The position numbers and the translations under genes are program-made. The notes below the pieces were generated by a model. That model had not been told where the DNA came from. It saw nothing but the letters and a program-made list of their open reading frames with translations, and did no database searches. A stretch of 64,000 bases of DNA from 2-02-FULL-55-14 sp964473365 (GTDB lineage Bacteria; Bacteroidota; Ignavibacteria; UBA10030), in contig CAYYOV010000010.1 in assembly GCA_964473365.1 (NCBI GenBank), positions 1-64,000 on the forward strand, read 5' to 3'. Each line of letters opens with the position of its first letter. Position 1 is the stretch's first letter. Of this stretch, positions 30,893-39,749 are shown piece by piece.

Positions 30893-33691
30893 TCAGAACC
30901 TCACACTGAAGCCGGCAATGACCGTACGGGGGGTCAAGTAGCGCGCCGGATTGTAGGGATACGGGGATACGGGAGCCTGCAGATCCGGATAGAGAGGATC
31001 GTTCCAACCCGATGGTGTCGGGTCGCCATATTCGTAGGCCCGCCCGGTCACAGGATTGATGATCGTGGAATTGCGGGCATCCAGAAGGTTCTTCACCTGA
31101 ACCGACAACGTCCACGAAAAGCCCATCAGGTCGATACTCTTCTCCCAATTGACGTCGATCCAGAACCAGTTCTTGGCAATGGCGCCCAGCCTATTGCTGC
31201 GATCGGTAACATAGTCGGGCCGGCCATTCGTCAGCGTCCCCGCCAGGATGGAAGGCGTATAGCGTTTCCCTGACTGGAAGAAGAGGCGCACATAGAACGA
31301 ATAGTCGTCGAGGATCCCGGGCGCAAAGCCGAACAGGGGCTCTCCTTTGATGACGTTGAACGTCCCGTTCAGGCTGAACTGAAAAGGACGGTCCCACATC
31401 ATGTAGTTCTCGCCGATCGTCTCATCCTCGTCGCCCCGTGCCACCAGAAGGCCTTGGTCGGGCGAGGAGCTCTTTCCGGTCGTGATCGCGTACGATCCCG
31501 ATGCACTTCCCCGGAACCAGTTCCCGACGCGTTTACGATATTCGACCTCGATGCCTCGCGATCGCGCGTAGTCCTGGTTGACATACGTTACGTAGTTCCC
31601 AGTCGACAGACGCGACGTCGTGATCCGTGCTGAACGCGTGGAGACGTAGTCGAAGACGTCCCGGTAGTACGCGGTGACGGTCAGAACGTCATCACTCGTG
31701 AATTGCGTCTGCAGGCCGATCTCGTAGGATACAGTCGTCTCCGGATCAAGATCGGGATTGCCGAATTTCTGGAAGGTTGATTGTGCCGATGTCGGGCTTA
31801 GCTTTGCATAGACGAATTGCGGCTTGGGCCGTTTCGAGAAGTGACCATAGGAGAAGAACAGCATTTGATTGTCAGAGACGGGATGAGAAATTCCGACTCG
31901 GGGGCTCAGTCTCCCCTTTCCCCGCCGGCCAAAGAGGCTGAAGGTCTTGTCAAGGTATTCTTCACGGATCCGGTCCGGAATCGTCACAACGGCCGGATTT
32001 GCCACAGCCTCGTCAACATACTTGCCCGGGAACCAGTAGTCGAAGCGCAGGCCAACGTTCAAAATCATGCCACTGATGGTGATGTTGTCCTGCACATACA
32101 TCGCTCCGAAGGCCGGATGAACCGCATAGATGTCGTTGTTAAGACCGAGCGTCCCGACCCAGGGCTGATAGATATCGATATTCTGCATCTCCTGAAAGGT
32201 CGCCTCGATCCCTCCCTTGAACTTGTTCCGTTCAGAAAAATGCTTTGTGATATCGAACTTGATCGTGTTCTCAGCCACATGGTGATCGTGCCATGTGAAA
32301 CCGTTCCCGTCGTCATAGAGCCCGTCTCCGGGGATGACGCCGACCGTATCTCGTCCTAAATTGTAGTACTGGATCGGGAACGTCACGATGTCTTTTGGCT
32401 CCCGGTATTCGGAGAAGGACCTGCCGTTCGCGTCGGCGCGGAGAGTTGCGAAGTAGTGCGAGAGCTTGACCTCATAGAACAACGAGGTCGACAACGTGTG
32501 CGTGAGGACCACGCTCTGCATCTGGTTGCGGTGTGTGTACGTGATGGCGTCGTCGAGGATGTTCCCATACTCGTACTGATATCCCGGACTAGGCTCCACG
32601 TACTCAAGGTTCGTCTGTAATGACTGCGAATTCTGGTTGATCGAGAGCGAATGGGTGTATGAATATGTGAGCTTTAGAAGCGGATCGGGCTTCCACGTTG
32701 CCTTGGCAAGCAAGAACCATCCATTGTCCTGCTTCGGCGCGAATCGGCTTCCGTAGAACGTCGAAGATACCAGTTGCCGGGCGGCCTTGCGCGTGTAGCC
32801 GTCCGTCAAATTGACCGACATCGTGCTGAAAAAGGTGACCTTGCTCGACCAATCGAGGCCCAGAAGCGGTAGCAGGAGTCCCGACATTGGCTCAGGACCG
32901 CTCAACGTCGCCTCGTAGATGTCCGTATTGAAGCTCGAAGCGAACGACGACAGAGGCAGCTTGTCGATCTTCCGCGAGAAGCTACCCCGGTAGCGCTCAT
33001 CTCCATCCTTGAGCGACACGTTCACGATGCCAGAGGTGGCCTGACCGTACTCCGCGTTGAAACCGCCCGTGATAACGTTCACTTCCTCGACCGCTTCCGT
33101 GCTCAATTGCAGACCGAAACCCGTTCCCGCGAGCGGGTCCTGGATCGATATCCCATCCAGCAGGTATGCGTTCTCGTGCGATCGCCCACCGCGAATATGA
33201 ACCTCGTTGTCCGATTGTACAATCCCCACTTGCTGCGAGACTACTTCGCGTACATCGATCACCGCAGTCGCCTTCAGGTCCTCAGAGGTTACAGAGCGGC
33301 GACTGGCCGTTTCGTCGATGTTGAAGAGCGGTTTCGCACCGATGACCACCACCTCCTGACCGAGCGAAAGCACCGTCTCGGAAAGCGTCTGCGTGATCTC
33401 GGTGGTCTCCCCGGCCCTGACGGACACATTCGTGCGCTGCACGGTCGTGTATCCGATGATCGTGAACTCGAGCGTATACGAACCGGGCGACACGTTCACG
33501 ATGCGGAATCGGCCGTCGAAGTCTGTGGCTGCACCGTAGTACGTTCCCTTGATCTTGACGTTTGCGGCCGGGAGGCCTTCGCCCGATCTGGCGTCGCGAA
33601 CCACACCTGCGATTGAGCCGCGATCCTGCGCAGCCAACGAGATCAGCATGAGGGAGTGCAGCATCAACATAAGCGCCGTACGACGTCTCAT
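30893..33691 (-). CDS. TonB-dependent receptor of second surface operon
   Basis: 932 residues from ATG 33691 (overlaps upstream stop, ATGA). Signal peptide LMLHSLMLISLAAQ, regulatory domain GSIAGVVRDARSGEGLPAAN and GAATDFDGRFRIVNVSPG, plug VVVIGAKPLFNIDETASRRS and VNVITGGFNAEYGQATSGIV, barrel ending VIAGFSVRF with terminal Phe. The plug phrase GGFNAEYGQATSGIVNV is nearly the same as VSGAFNAEYGQAMSGIVNI of the receptor at 6086-8875, so the two are close paralogues and differ from the receptor at 11013. Imports an unknown ligand. The start further upstream (33838) has no support. Confidence 0.93.
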   Translation of the reverse strand: MRRRTALMLMLHSLMLISLAAQDRGSIAGVVRDARSGEGLPAANVKIKGTYYGAATDFDGRFRIVNVSPGSYTLEFTIIGYTTVQRTNVSVRAGETTEITQTLSETVLSLGQEVVVIGAKPLFNIDETASRRSVTSEDLKATAVIDVREVVSQQVGIVQSDNEVHIRGGRSHENAYLLDGISIQDPLAGTGFGLQLSTEAVEEVNVITGGFNAEYGQATSGIVNVSLKDGDERYRGSFSRKIDKLPLSSFASSFNTDIYEATLSGPEPMSGLLLPLLGLDWSSKVTFFSTMSVNLTDGYTRKAARQLVSSTFYGSRFAPKQDNGWFLLAKATWKPDPLLKLTYSYTHSLSINQNSQSLQTNLEYVEPSPGYQYEYGNILDDAITYTHRNQMQSVVLTHTLSTSLFYEVKLSHYFATLRADANGRSFSEYREPKDIVTFPIQYYNLGRDTVGVIPGDGLYDDGNGFTWHDHHVAENTIKFDITKHFSERNKFKGGIEATFQEMQNIDIYQPWVGTLGLNNDIYAVHPAFGAMYVQDNITISGMILNVGLRFDYWFPGKYVDEAVANPAVVTIPDRIREEYLDKTFSLFGRRGKGRLSPRVGISHPVSDNQMLFFSYGHFSKRPKPQFVYAKLSPTSAQSTFQKFGNPDLDPETTVSYEIGLQTQFTSDDVLTVTAYYRDVFDYVSTRSARITTSRLSTGNYVTYVNQDYARSRGIEVEYRKRVGNWFRGSASGSYAITTGKSSSPDQGLLVARGDEDETIGENYMMWDRPFQFSLNGTFNVIKGEPLFGFAPGILDDYSFYVRLFFQSGKRYTPSILAGTLTNGRPDYVTDRSNRLGAIAKNWFWIDVNWEKSIDLMGFSWTLSVQVKNLLDARNSTIINPVTGRAYEYGDPTPSGWNDPLYPDLQAPVSPYPYNPARYLTPRTVIAGFSVRF

Positions 33692-35205
33692 TGGACCCCG
33701 AACTCCTCTCCGTACACCTTCCGCAGCAACTGGGCCACCGACGCGGCTGGCGTCCCGAATCGATGCAGAAGGATCCCCATAAGAACAAAGGAGGCCTGAT
33801 CTGCGTCCTTGACACCCATGATCGGCTGCCCGACCCAACGCGTCGAGTTCTGCATCCGATACAACACGCGCGCACCGACCTTTGGCATCAGACCCCGCGG
33901 AAAGGCATAGATCGTCCCGACATTGTCACGTATCAATGTGGGGTAGCTTGCGTCGGAAACTGTCTGCACCGTATCGAACTGATTCAATCGTGTTGCGAAG
34001 AATGATGCTTCGACATTCTCAATTGGCGCAAAATCGACGAGGCTCCCTTGTCCGGTAACGTTCTCAGGGAACCCGGAGGAAAAAAGGACCTTTCCACCCG
34101 TTCGCTTGAAATCCGGAAGGGTCGCCTGTGCGATCTCGAGACTCGGCCCATTGTCCGCGTACCAGAAAACATACTTGAACAACTTCAGCGTCTCGGTGAG
34201 GGTCGGATTGATCAGGGCCGGGACCAGATCGCCACGCTTGATCGACGACGCGCCCCGTTTGATGTCCAAGATATCCAGCGGACGCAGCCGACCACCCATC
34301 AACGTATCGAACATCGCCTGATAGAAACCGCCAGCAGCATCGATGGGAGCATAGTCGTCGACGATAAGGAAGTCCCCCTTCGGCGAACGCACATGCCAGA
34401 CCTTGCCCACCGCGGGCATCCGCACGATCGGGCTTTCTGCCCCTGCCACATCACGAGCCTTCAAATAGAAGACGTGATCGCCGGGAGTGAGCGAATCCCT
34501 TCTGTAATTCGGCGGATCGGAGGCTGTTATCACGCGATCCCGGAAAAGCGTCACGCTGTTGAAGGTCCCTGGAAGCGTGCGCCATCTCGACGGGTCGCTC
34601 GTATCGTCCAACGCATAGTAGTAGTTCGAGATCGTTTCGACGCCGTCGAAATCGTTACCCGACCATTGGAACGTCGCGACCGTATAGGTGGTCTCCGGAA
34701 CGTCAGACCTCAACACAAATGCGACGGTCGGTGACGAATTCTCGATCGGCACCGCAAGCGACGCGGGCGTCCGGTCCACGTCGCCCACATCGACGAAAGG
34801 CTCGCCGGCGTCCCACACGTGGTTTCCGTTGACATCCGTGAACGGCTCCGGTCCAAACACGCCCGTCACGTCATAACGTCCATTCCCATGATCATCGAAG
34901 GCCGAGACGAAGAACCGATACGTCGTGTCCGAAGTGTTGAGACTGAGGGCAAACAGGCTGTCATTACGGGCCGTGAAGTGCCACGTCACGCTGTCAAAGG
35001 AAAAGAAGAACCCCCGGACGAATCCGTCCGGGTCGACACCCCACCAACGGAGATGCTGCTGGCTGGACGTCCGACGCAGCGAGCTGTCCGGATTCAAAAA
35101 GAGAGAGGTTTCCGGAGGATAATTGCCCACCGGCTGATTCGCGAACTCTTTCGAGCACGTCATCAGGCCGAGAGCCACCACGGAGACCAGGAGTGCGATG
35201 CGCAT
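33688..35205 (-). CDS. lipoprotein-like surface-operon protein with GATase-like C-domain
   Basis: 505 residues. N-terminus VSVVALGLMTCSKE looks like a lipoprotein signal, although Thr at -1 of the cysteine is unusual. Residues 30-270 are beta-sandwich-like repeats with an acidic loop DVNGNHVWDAGEPFVDVGD (about 124-142). From about 283 (GDFLIVDDYAPIDAAGGFYQ) through YVFWYADNGPSLEIAQATLP and FKRTGGKVLFSSGFP the pattern resembles the class-I glutamine amidotransferase-like domain that is common in secreted Bacteroidota proteins, where it lacks the catalytic Cys; I see none here. Role unknown. Gene overlaps the receptor start by 4 bases and follows a hairpin. Confidence 0.75.
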   Translation of the reverse strand: MRIALLVSVVALGLMTCSKEFANQPVGNYPPETSLFLNPDSSLRRTSSQQHLRWWGVDPDGFVRGFFFSFDSVTWHFTARNDSLFALSLNTSDTTYRFFVSAFDDHGNGRYDVTGVFGPEPFTDVNGNHVWDAGEPFVDVGDVDRTPASLAVPIENSSPTVAFVLRSDVPETTYTVATFQWSGNDFDGVETISNYYYALDDTSDPSRWRTLPGTFNSVTLFRDRVITASDPPNYRRDSLTPGDHVFYLKARDVAGAESPIVRMPAVGKVWHVRSPKGDFLIVDDYAPIDAAGGFYQAMFDTLMGGRLRPLDILDIKRGASSIKRGDLVPALINPTLTETLKLFKYVFWYADNGPSLEIAQATLPDFKRTGGKVLFSSGFPENVTGQGSLVDFAPIENVEASFFATRLNQFDTVQTVSDASYPTLIRDNVGTIYAFPRGLMPKVGARVLYRMQNSTRWVGQPIMGVKDADQASFVLMGILLHRFGTPAASVAQLLRKVYGEEFGVQ

Positions 35206-35224
35206 GCGGTCAGGAAAAGGACAA

Positions 35225-35256
35225 GGGGGGAACGGTCGACGAAGACCGCTCCCCCC
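35225..35256 (-). terminator. intra-operon hairpin, possible attenuator
   Basis: On the minus strand GGGGGGAGCGGTC-TTCGTC-GACCGTTCCCCCC, a 13-base stem with one wobble, then TTGTCCTTTTCC. It lies in the 61-base space between the T9SS protein gene (ending 35267) and the lipoprotein gene, and could partly stop transcription or protect the upstream message so that cargo is made in excess of receptor. Confidence 0.55.
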
Positions 35257-35266
35257 GATGAGACGA

Positions 35267-37531
35267 TTACTTCAGGAACACCATGCGTTGCACGGCCATC
35301 TGGTCGCCGGCACGCAGTGAGTAGAAATAGATGCCCGACGACAGATGGCTGGCGTCGAAGGCCACCTGATAGGTGCCCGGAGCCTGCTCCAGGTTCACCA
35401 ACGTCGCCACCTCCTGTCCAAGCATATTGAAGACCTTCAGCGTCACCTTCGACGGCATGTTCAACGCATACCGAATCGTCGTGGACGGATTGAAGGGATT
35501 CGGATAGTTCTGGCCGAGAGAGAACGCCGTCGGGACGTTGTCGATGAGTTCAACTCCCGTGATCGTCCCAAAGTCGCTGTCCTTGCGAGGCATCAACTTG
35601 TAGAATGAGAACGAGTAGTCCATGATGCCCGTCAGGCTTGAGATCTGCGACGAGAGCGGAATGAGGATCGCGTCGCTCGGCTTGGCCGTATAGCTGGCCG
35701 ATGTGTCTGCATAGTAACGGTTTGTTCCAGCGTCATCCACCCGGAGGCCGAACGACGTCGTCTTGCTCGACCCGATGAAGAACTCCCCGAAGTTACTGCC
35801 GGACCCCCCGGACGGATTGTCTGCATTACGCATAATGACGTAGGGAGCATTGATTCTCACCAGCACGCCCTCCCATTTCTCGAACGTGGCCGTACCGTCG
35901 ACCGGCGGATTGCTCAGCGAGTAGCTGGCAGAACCCGATCCCGAAATGCTCACGGTTGCTGGTGCAGGCACGGCAACTCCGCGCGCAGGAACCTGCAAAA
36001 GCGAGACAACTCGCAATTCGGTGCGCGAGAAGTTCTCGAGCACGACGCCGCGAACGGTGATCTGGTCACCCTGTGCCAGGGTGTCGATCCCCGTGATCGC
36101 GCTGACCCCATAAATCGGGATCCCTTTCCACTCCCCAGTGCCCTCCGCCATCCACAACCGCGGACGTCCGCCTGAGGTCAATTTGATGTCGGACGTATCC
36201 GCCGTGATGATCCCCGAGACCGTAACCGTGTCGTCCGCGAACCCAGAGAGGCCATTGACATACGGAGTATATTGCAGGTCGTAGACCGTCAGGCCGCTAT
36301 TCCGGATCACGTAGAAGTGTGGCACGCTCGGATCAGGGAACGATCCTGTCGTGTTGCCCGGAGCATATGCGGTCACGTAGTAGCTGACAAGCGAACCGTC
36401 AGCCTGCGGCGGAATTGTGGCCCGGAAGAGGCTATCGCCCGGGGCCAGTTGAGATGAGATGCGGACCCATGAGCCTGCCGTGCCAACCTTGTAATAGATT
36501 GCGCAACTGTCCACCGGTCCGGCCGGTGAAGCATTCAGATCCTTAGCAGACCATGTTACATTGACAGCATCAGCCGACAGCGGGACTTGAGGTGCCCGGC
36601 TGAGAGCGGCGATCGAAGGCGCGAACTTGTCGATCACGATATCGCCTGGATACGTCGATCCACTAAGCTGGGAAGGACCCGGATACAACGGCATGATGGT
36701 GTATTCCCCCGCCGTACCGGTACGCGATTGGGGCAACACGATACCGCGAATGTACGAGAGCTTCGTCCCGACCGGGGGGGGCGTATAGCGGGAACCTGTT
36801 ATCTTGTGTCCGCGCAGCGTATAGTAGCCCGAGCCGTCATACATCAGCATCTGGTTCCCGGCGGCGTCGACGAATGTGAACCTGCCCGAAGAGAGGTCGA
36901 CAGAGTTGACCGTCACATTCCGCACGACCACGTACATCCCTTCATATTTTTCACCTGATGAGATCTTCGGCGTGGTACCGGTCGAGAAGCTGTCGACCGT
37001 CACCTCTGCCGGAGCGGGTCGAGGCAGACTGGCTCCGACCGAGATCGGCGACACATTCTCGTAGAAGCCGACATTGTAGATGAAGACCTCTGTGAGACCG
37101 TTCGGTTGGCTGCCAAATTCCGTAACGCGCCCCGTCAGCGTGACGACATCTCCGGAGTCGAGGGCCGTGATCAAGGTGCTCTGTGCCGTTGTTGAGGTAT
37201 CGTTCGTGAGGACGTTCAGACCGCCCCACAACTGGCCCGTGGCTGTATCCTGGATGAAAATGTTGTAGCGGGCCAACGTATAGGTCAGAATGCGCGGCTT
37301 CACGATAACGATTCCCGTCACCGTGACCGTATCGTTATTGTACGGCGAATCGTCCAGCGCCACGCGCGCCGTCGCCTGTTGTGCGTCCATCAGCAACAAC
37401 GAGTCGATCGGCACCTGCTGCAGCTGAGGGATGGTGACCTGGACCGGCGTTTGGCCGGCGGCCGGTAATGTGAAGAGTGCGATCAACGCCAGCGCGAAGA
37501 GCGCGACTCCAGGACGTAGCCGATGGGTCAT
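35267..37531 (-). CDS. T9SS-sorted protein with OB-fold-like repeats
   Basis: 754 residues from the ATG at 37531, which has a strong ribosome binding site (AAAAGGAGG); an earlier ATG 27 bases upstream is less likely. Signal peptide ends LPAAGQ. Two OB-fold-like units are seen near 55-135 (DTVTVTGIVIV, YNIFIQDTATGQLWGGLNV, GDVVTLTGRVTEFGSQPNG) and 425-510 (DDTVTVSGIITAD, GDQITVRGVVLENF), similar to DUF5689/YhcR-type domains. The tail is a textbook T9SS type A domain (SLGQNYPNPFNPSTTIRYAL, VFNMLGQEVATLVN, SSGIYFYSLRAG, MVFLK). Secreted and probably surface-attached. OB-folds may bind nucleic acid or sugar; nothing in the sequence decides. Second gene of the operon, 31 bases after its neighbour. 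Confidence 0.87.
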   Translation of the reverse strand: MTHRLRPGVALFALALIALFTLPAAGQTPVQVTIPQLQQVPIDSLLLMDAQQATARVALDDSPYNNDTVTVTGIVIVKPRILTYTLARYNIFIQDTATGQLWGGLNVLTNDTSTTAQSTLITALDSGDVVTLTGRVTEFGSQPNGLTEVFIYNVGFYENVSPISVGASLPRPAPAEVTVDSFSTGTTPKISSGEKYEGMYVVVRNVTVNSVDLSSGRFTFVDAAGNQMLMYDGSGYYTLRGHKITGSRYTPPPVGTKLSYIRGIVLPQSRTGTAGEYTIMPLYPGPSQLSGSTYPGDIVIDKFAPSIAALSRAPQVPLSADAVNVTWSAKDLNASPAGPVDSCAIYYKVGTAGSWVRISSQLAPGDSLFRATIPPQADGSLVSYYVTAYAPGNTTGSFPDPSVPHFYVIRNSGLTVYDLQYTPYVNGLSGFADDTVTVSGIITADTSDIKLTSGGRPRLWMAEGTGEWKGIPIYGVSAITGIDTLAQGDQITVRGVVLENFSRTELRVVSLLQVPARGVAVPAPATVSISGSGSASYSLSNPPVDGTATFEKWEGVLVRINAPYVIMRNADNPSGGSGSNFGEFFIGSSKTTSFGLRVDDAGTNRYYADTSASYTAKPSDAILIPLSSQISSLTGIMDYSFSFYKLMPRKDSDFGTITGVELIDNVPTAFSLGQNYPNPFNPSTTIRYALNMPSKVTLKVFNMLGQEVATLVNLEQAPGTYQVAFDASHLSSGIYFYSLRAGDQMAVQRMVFLK

Positions 37532-37562
37532 GATGCCTCCTTTTGATGAAATGAGCATTGAA

Positions 37563-39656
37563 CTACTTGATGATCAAGAATTTGCCACGCTGAATATCCC
37601 CCGAAACCTTGTCGAGCACCGTAAAGAGATACAACCCGGTCGCCAGCGCTTGATCGTTCGCCGACACCAGGTCCCACGCATGCTCCCCACCTGAGAATTG
37701 TTGCGTTCCATCCGAGAACCGCTGGAACCAGTTCATGTCCGACCCCGTGTAGGTCACGGCGTCGTGCTCGAAGCTGTCGACGAGATCGCCAGCCAGCGTG
37801 TAGATGCGCACTTCTGAACGGGCCGGCAAGTTCGTGAAATACAGCTTGCGGTCCCGCTCACCACGTCCGTCCCAATATGCCTTGGCATAGTACGGATTGG
37901 GATAGACGCCAACACCCGGAGATCCCGGTTGAGCTGGCGTTGTGCCAGGCAACACCCGGCGGAGCGTCTGGATCTTGCTGCTCTCCAAACTCTGGAGGTC
38001 TGTCGATGCGTCTCCCGAATCGAAAGCGGTAACTGCGAAGCCATATTGCCAACCGTTAAGGACACCCGGGATCGTGAATCGATAACTATACGTCGTCGTG
38101 TCCCCCGGAAACGCTACCGGAGAGGTCAACCGGATCGACCCAAATCCTGTATTGTATCCGATGCGATTGCCAGCAAGATCGAACTCACCGAGGGTCACAA
38201 GATCCGATAGCAGGTCCTGCGATTCACTGAGATCGACACCCGTGTTCGTGCCGTAGACACGGTAGCCCTCGAAATCCATGGCATTGGTGATGGGATCCAC
38301 CGACGTTTCGGCCGAAGCATCCCAGTAGATTTCCACGCGACCGTCGAGAGGTTGCACCCGGACCCGTGGCGAACGCGGGGGCGACGGCAGGAAGTAGCGC
38401 TTGGGCGCTCCGAAGGGGCCGGTCCACTGCTCATCGGGGTCCTGGATGCCGTTGCCGTTCCGATCTTCCCCATCATACGTCCGTTGCGCCCACTCACACG
38501 CCTGCAGCAGATTGACCTTCTGTGCGGGCGAATCATCCTCGGTCGGCGATGAGGACTTCTTCTTGGCCGCCATCAATGCGAACACGACGTTAATGGAGTC
38601 ACCCGGGGCAATCCTCGTGAATGGACCCGTGGTCAGCATCGTCATGAAGTTGCTCGGCTTGGTGATCCCGGCGATCTCAGCACGAGTCAGACCCGTCGCC
38701 ATTTTGTCGTACTTGGCATTGTCCGTGGTCGGCGAGAAGTACACCGGCTCGGAGGTGTTCCGGAATTGCCACGATTGATAGCTTGTCGTGCGGCGATACG
38801 GCGAAGACCCAAGGAATTTCATCGCCCCATAGCTGTCCGCAAGCCCGGCGTCTCCGTTGTAGTCATATGCGTACGCCAGGTTCAACGTGTCGACATACCC
38901 GAGCCCCCCCCTGTTATAAAATGGAGCACCCACGGTCGGCGGAGTAACGTTGGTGTTCCGCACGACAAGGTCCGCCCAGAGCGCGACGTACACACTGTCC
39001 AGGGAGGCCGCCCCGACGTTCTTGATCCAATAATTGAAGACGACAAAGTTGTCAGCGAACGAGAAGTTGAACGCGTACGTCTCGAGATGGACGTTGATCC
39101 CGAGTGGGTTATGGTTCGGGATCGGTTCATTGTTCTGATTGGGATTGGTCGTGTTGAGGTCAGTGAAGTTTGCGATGAAATCCTGATGACTGATCGCATC
39201 GGGCGAATAGAACCGACTGTCGGGGAGGGAGGACTTCTCCACGACGCGAGAATCGACGCCGGTCGTGAACTCAAATCCCTCTGACACCGTCCGCAACGAA
39301 GGGACATCGATCGCGCCCGTCGTCACACGAACTCCCCCGGGAGTCACCGCGCCGACCCAGAGGCCACCGACAAAAAGGTGCTCAACACCTGAGCCTCGTG
39401 GATACTGCATGGAGGGCTGCGTCGGCCAAAGGCGAAAACCGTGCCCGAACACACCATAGTTCGAGACGGTCAACGCAATATTGCCCACGTTGGTGAACTT
39501 GGAATTGTCGTCACCAGTCGACTTCAAGAGTGATTGACTCTGGGCGGAGTGTGGAAAGGAGAGCAGCGCGCACAAGGCGAAAAAACCTATCGACCGGGCG
39601 GGTTGCAGAAGGCTGGTGGTCACAACGGCGAGGCGCTTCGTCTCAGAGGGCTGCAT
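37563..39656 (-). CDS. large T9SS-type surface protein, first gene of second operon
   Basis: 697 residues from ATG 39656, chosen because a promoter ends about 30 bases upstream; the ATG at 39746 lies upstream of that promoter. Long n-region then signal peptide (FFALCALLSFPHSAQSQ). N-terminal part: LFVGGLWVGAVTPGGVRVTT. Acidic loop NGNGIQDPDEQW. A fibronectin-like segment (VRVQPLDGRVEIYWDASAET, MDFEGYRVYG) and the tail (YPNPYYAKA, FTNLPARSEVRIYTLAGDLV, ATGLYLFTVLD...GKFLIIK) match the same regions of the 1266-residue protein at 2283-6083 almost phrase by phrase, so the two are paralogues that differ mainly in their N-terminal halves. Likely T9SS cargo; no enzyme motif seen. Confidence 0.85.
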   Translation of the reverse strand: MQPSETKRLAVVTTSLLQPARSIGFFALCALLSFPHSAQSQSLLKSTGDDNSKFTNVGNIALTVSNYGVFGHGFRLWPTQPSMQYPRGSGVEHLFVGGLWVGAVTPGGVRVTTGAIDVPSLRTVSEGFEFTTGVDSRVVEKSSLPDSRFYSPDAISHQDFIANFTDLNTTNPNQNNEPIPNHNPLGINVHLETYAFNFSFADNFVVFNYWIKNVGAASLDSVYVALWADLVVRNTNVTPPTVGAPFYNRGGLGYVDTLNLAYAYDYNGDAGLADSYGAMKFLGSSPYRRTTSYQSWQFRNTSEPVYFSPTTDNAKYDKMATGLTRAEIAGITKPSNFMTMLTTGPFTRIAPGDSINVVFALMAAKKKSSSPTEDDSPAQKVNLLQACEWAQRTYDGEDRNGNGIQDPDEQWTGPFGAPKRYFLPSPPRSPRVRVQPLDGRVEIYWDASAETSVDPITNAMDFEGYRVYGTNTGVDLSESQDLLSDLVTLGEFDLAGNRIGYNTGFGSIRLTSPVAFPGDTTTYSYRFTIPGVLNGWQYGFAVTAFDSGDASTDLQSLESSKIQTLRRVLPGTTPAQPGSPGVGVYPNPYYAKAYWDGRGERDRKLYFTNLPARSEVRIYTLAGDLVDSFEHDAVTYTGSDMNWFQRFSDGTQQFSGGEHAWDLVSANDQALATGLYLFTVLDKVSGDIQRGKFLIIK

Positions 39657-39693
39657 TCGTTCGACAGGATCGGCGTGTATTGAATCAGGTATC

Positions 39694-39721
39694 AATATAG
39701 GAATACCGTTTGCCGAGTCAA
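39694..39721 (-). promoter_or_regulatory. promoter of second surface operon
   Basis: On the minus strand TTGACT (39721-39716), 16-base spacer, TATATT (39699-39694). It would drive the six genes down to 28801. It lies between the lytic transglycosylase stop (39750) and the ATG at 39656. Confidence 0.65.
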
Positions 39722-39749
39722 GGGGCGCATGTAAAGTTTTCGACAATTC

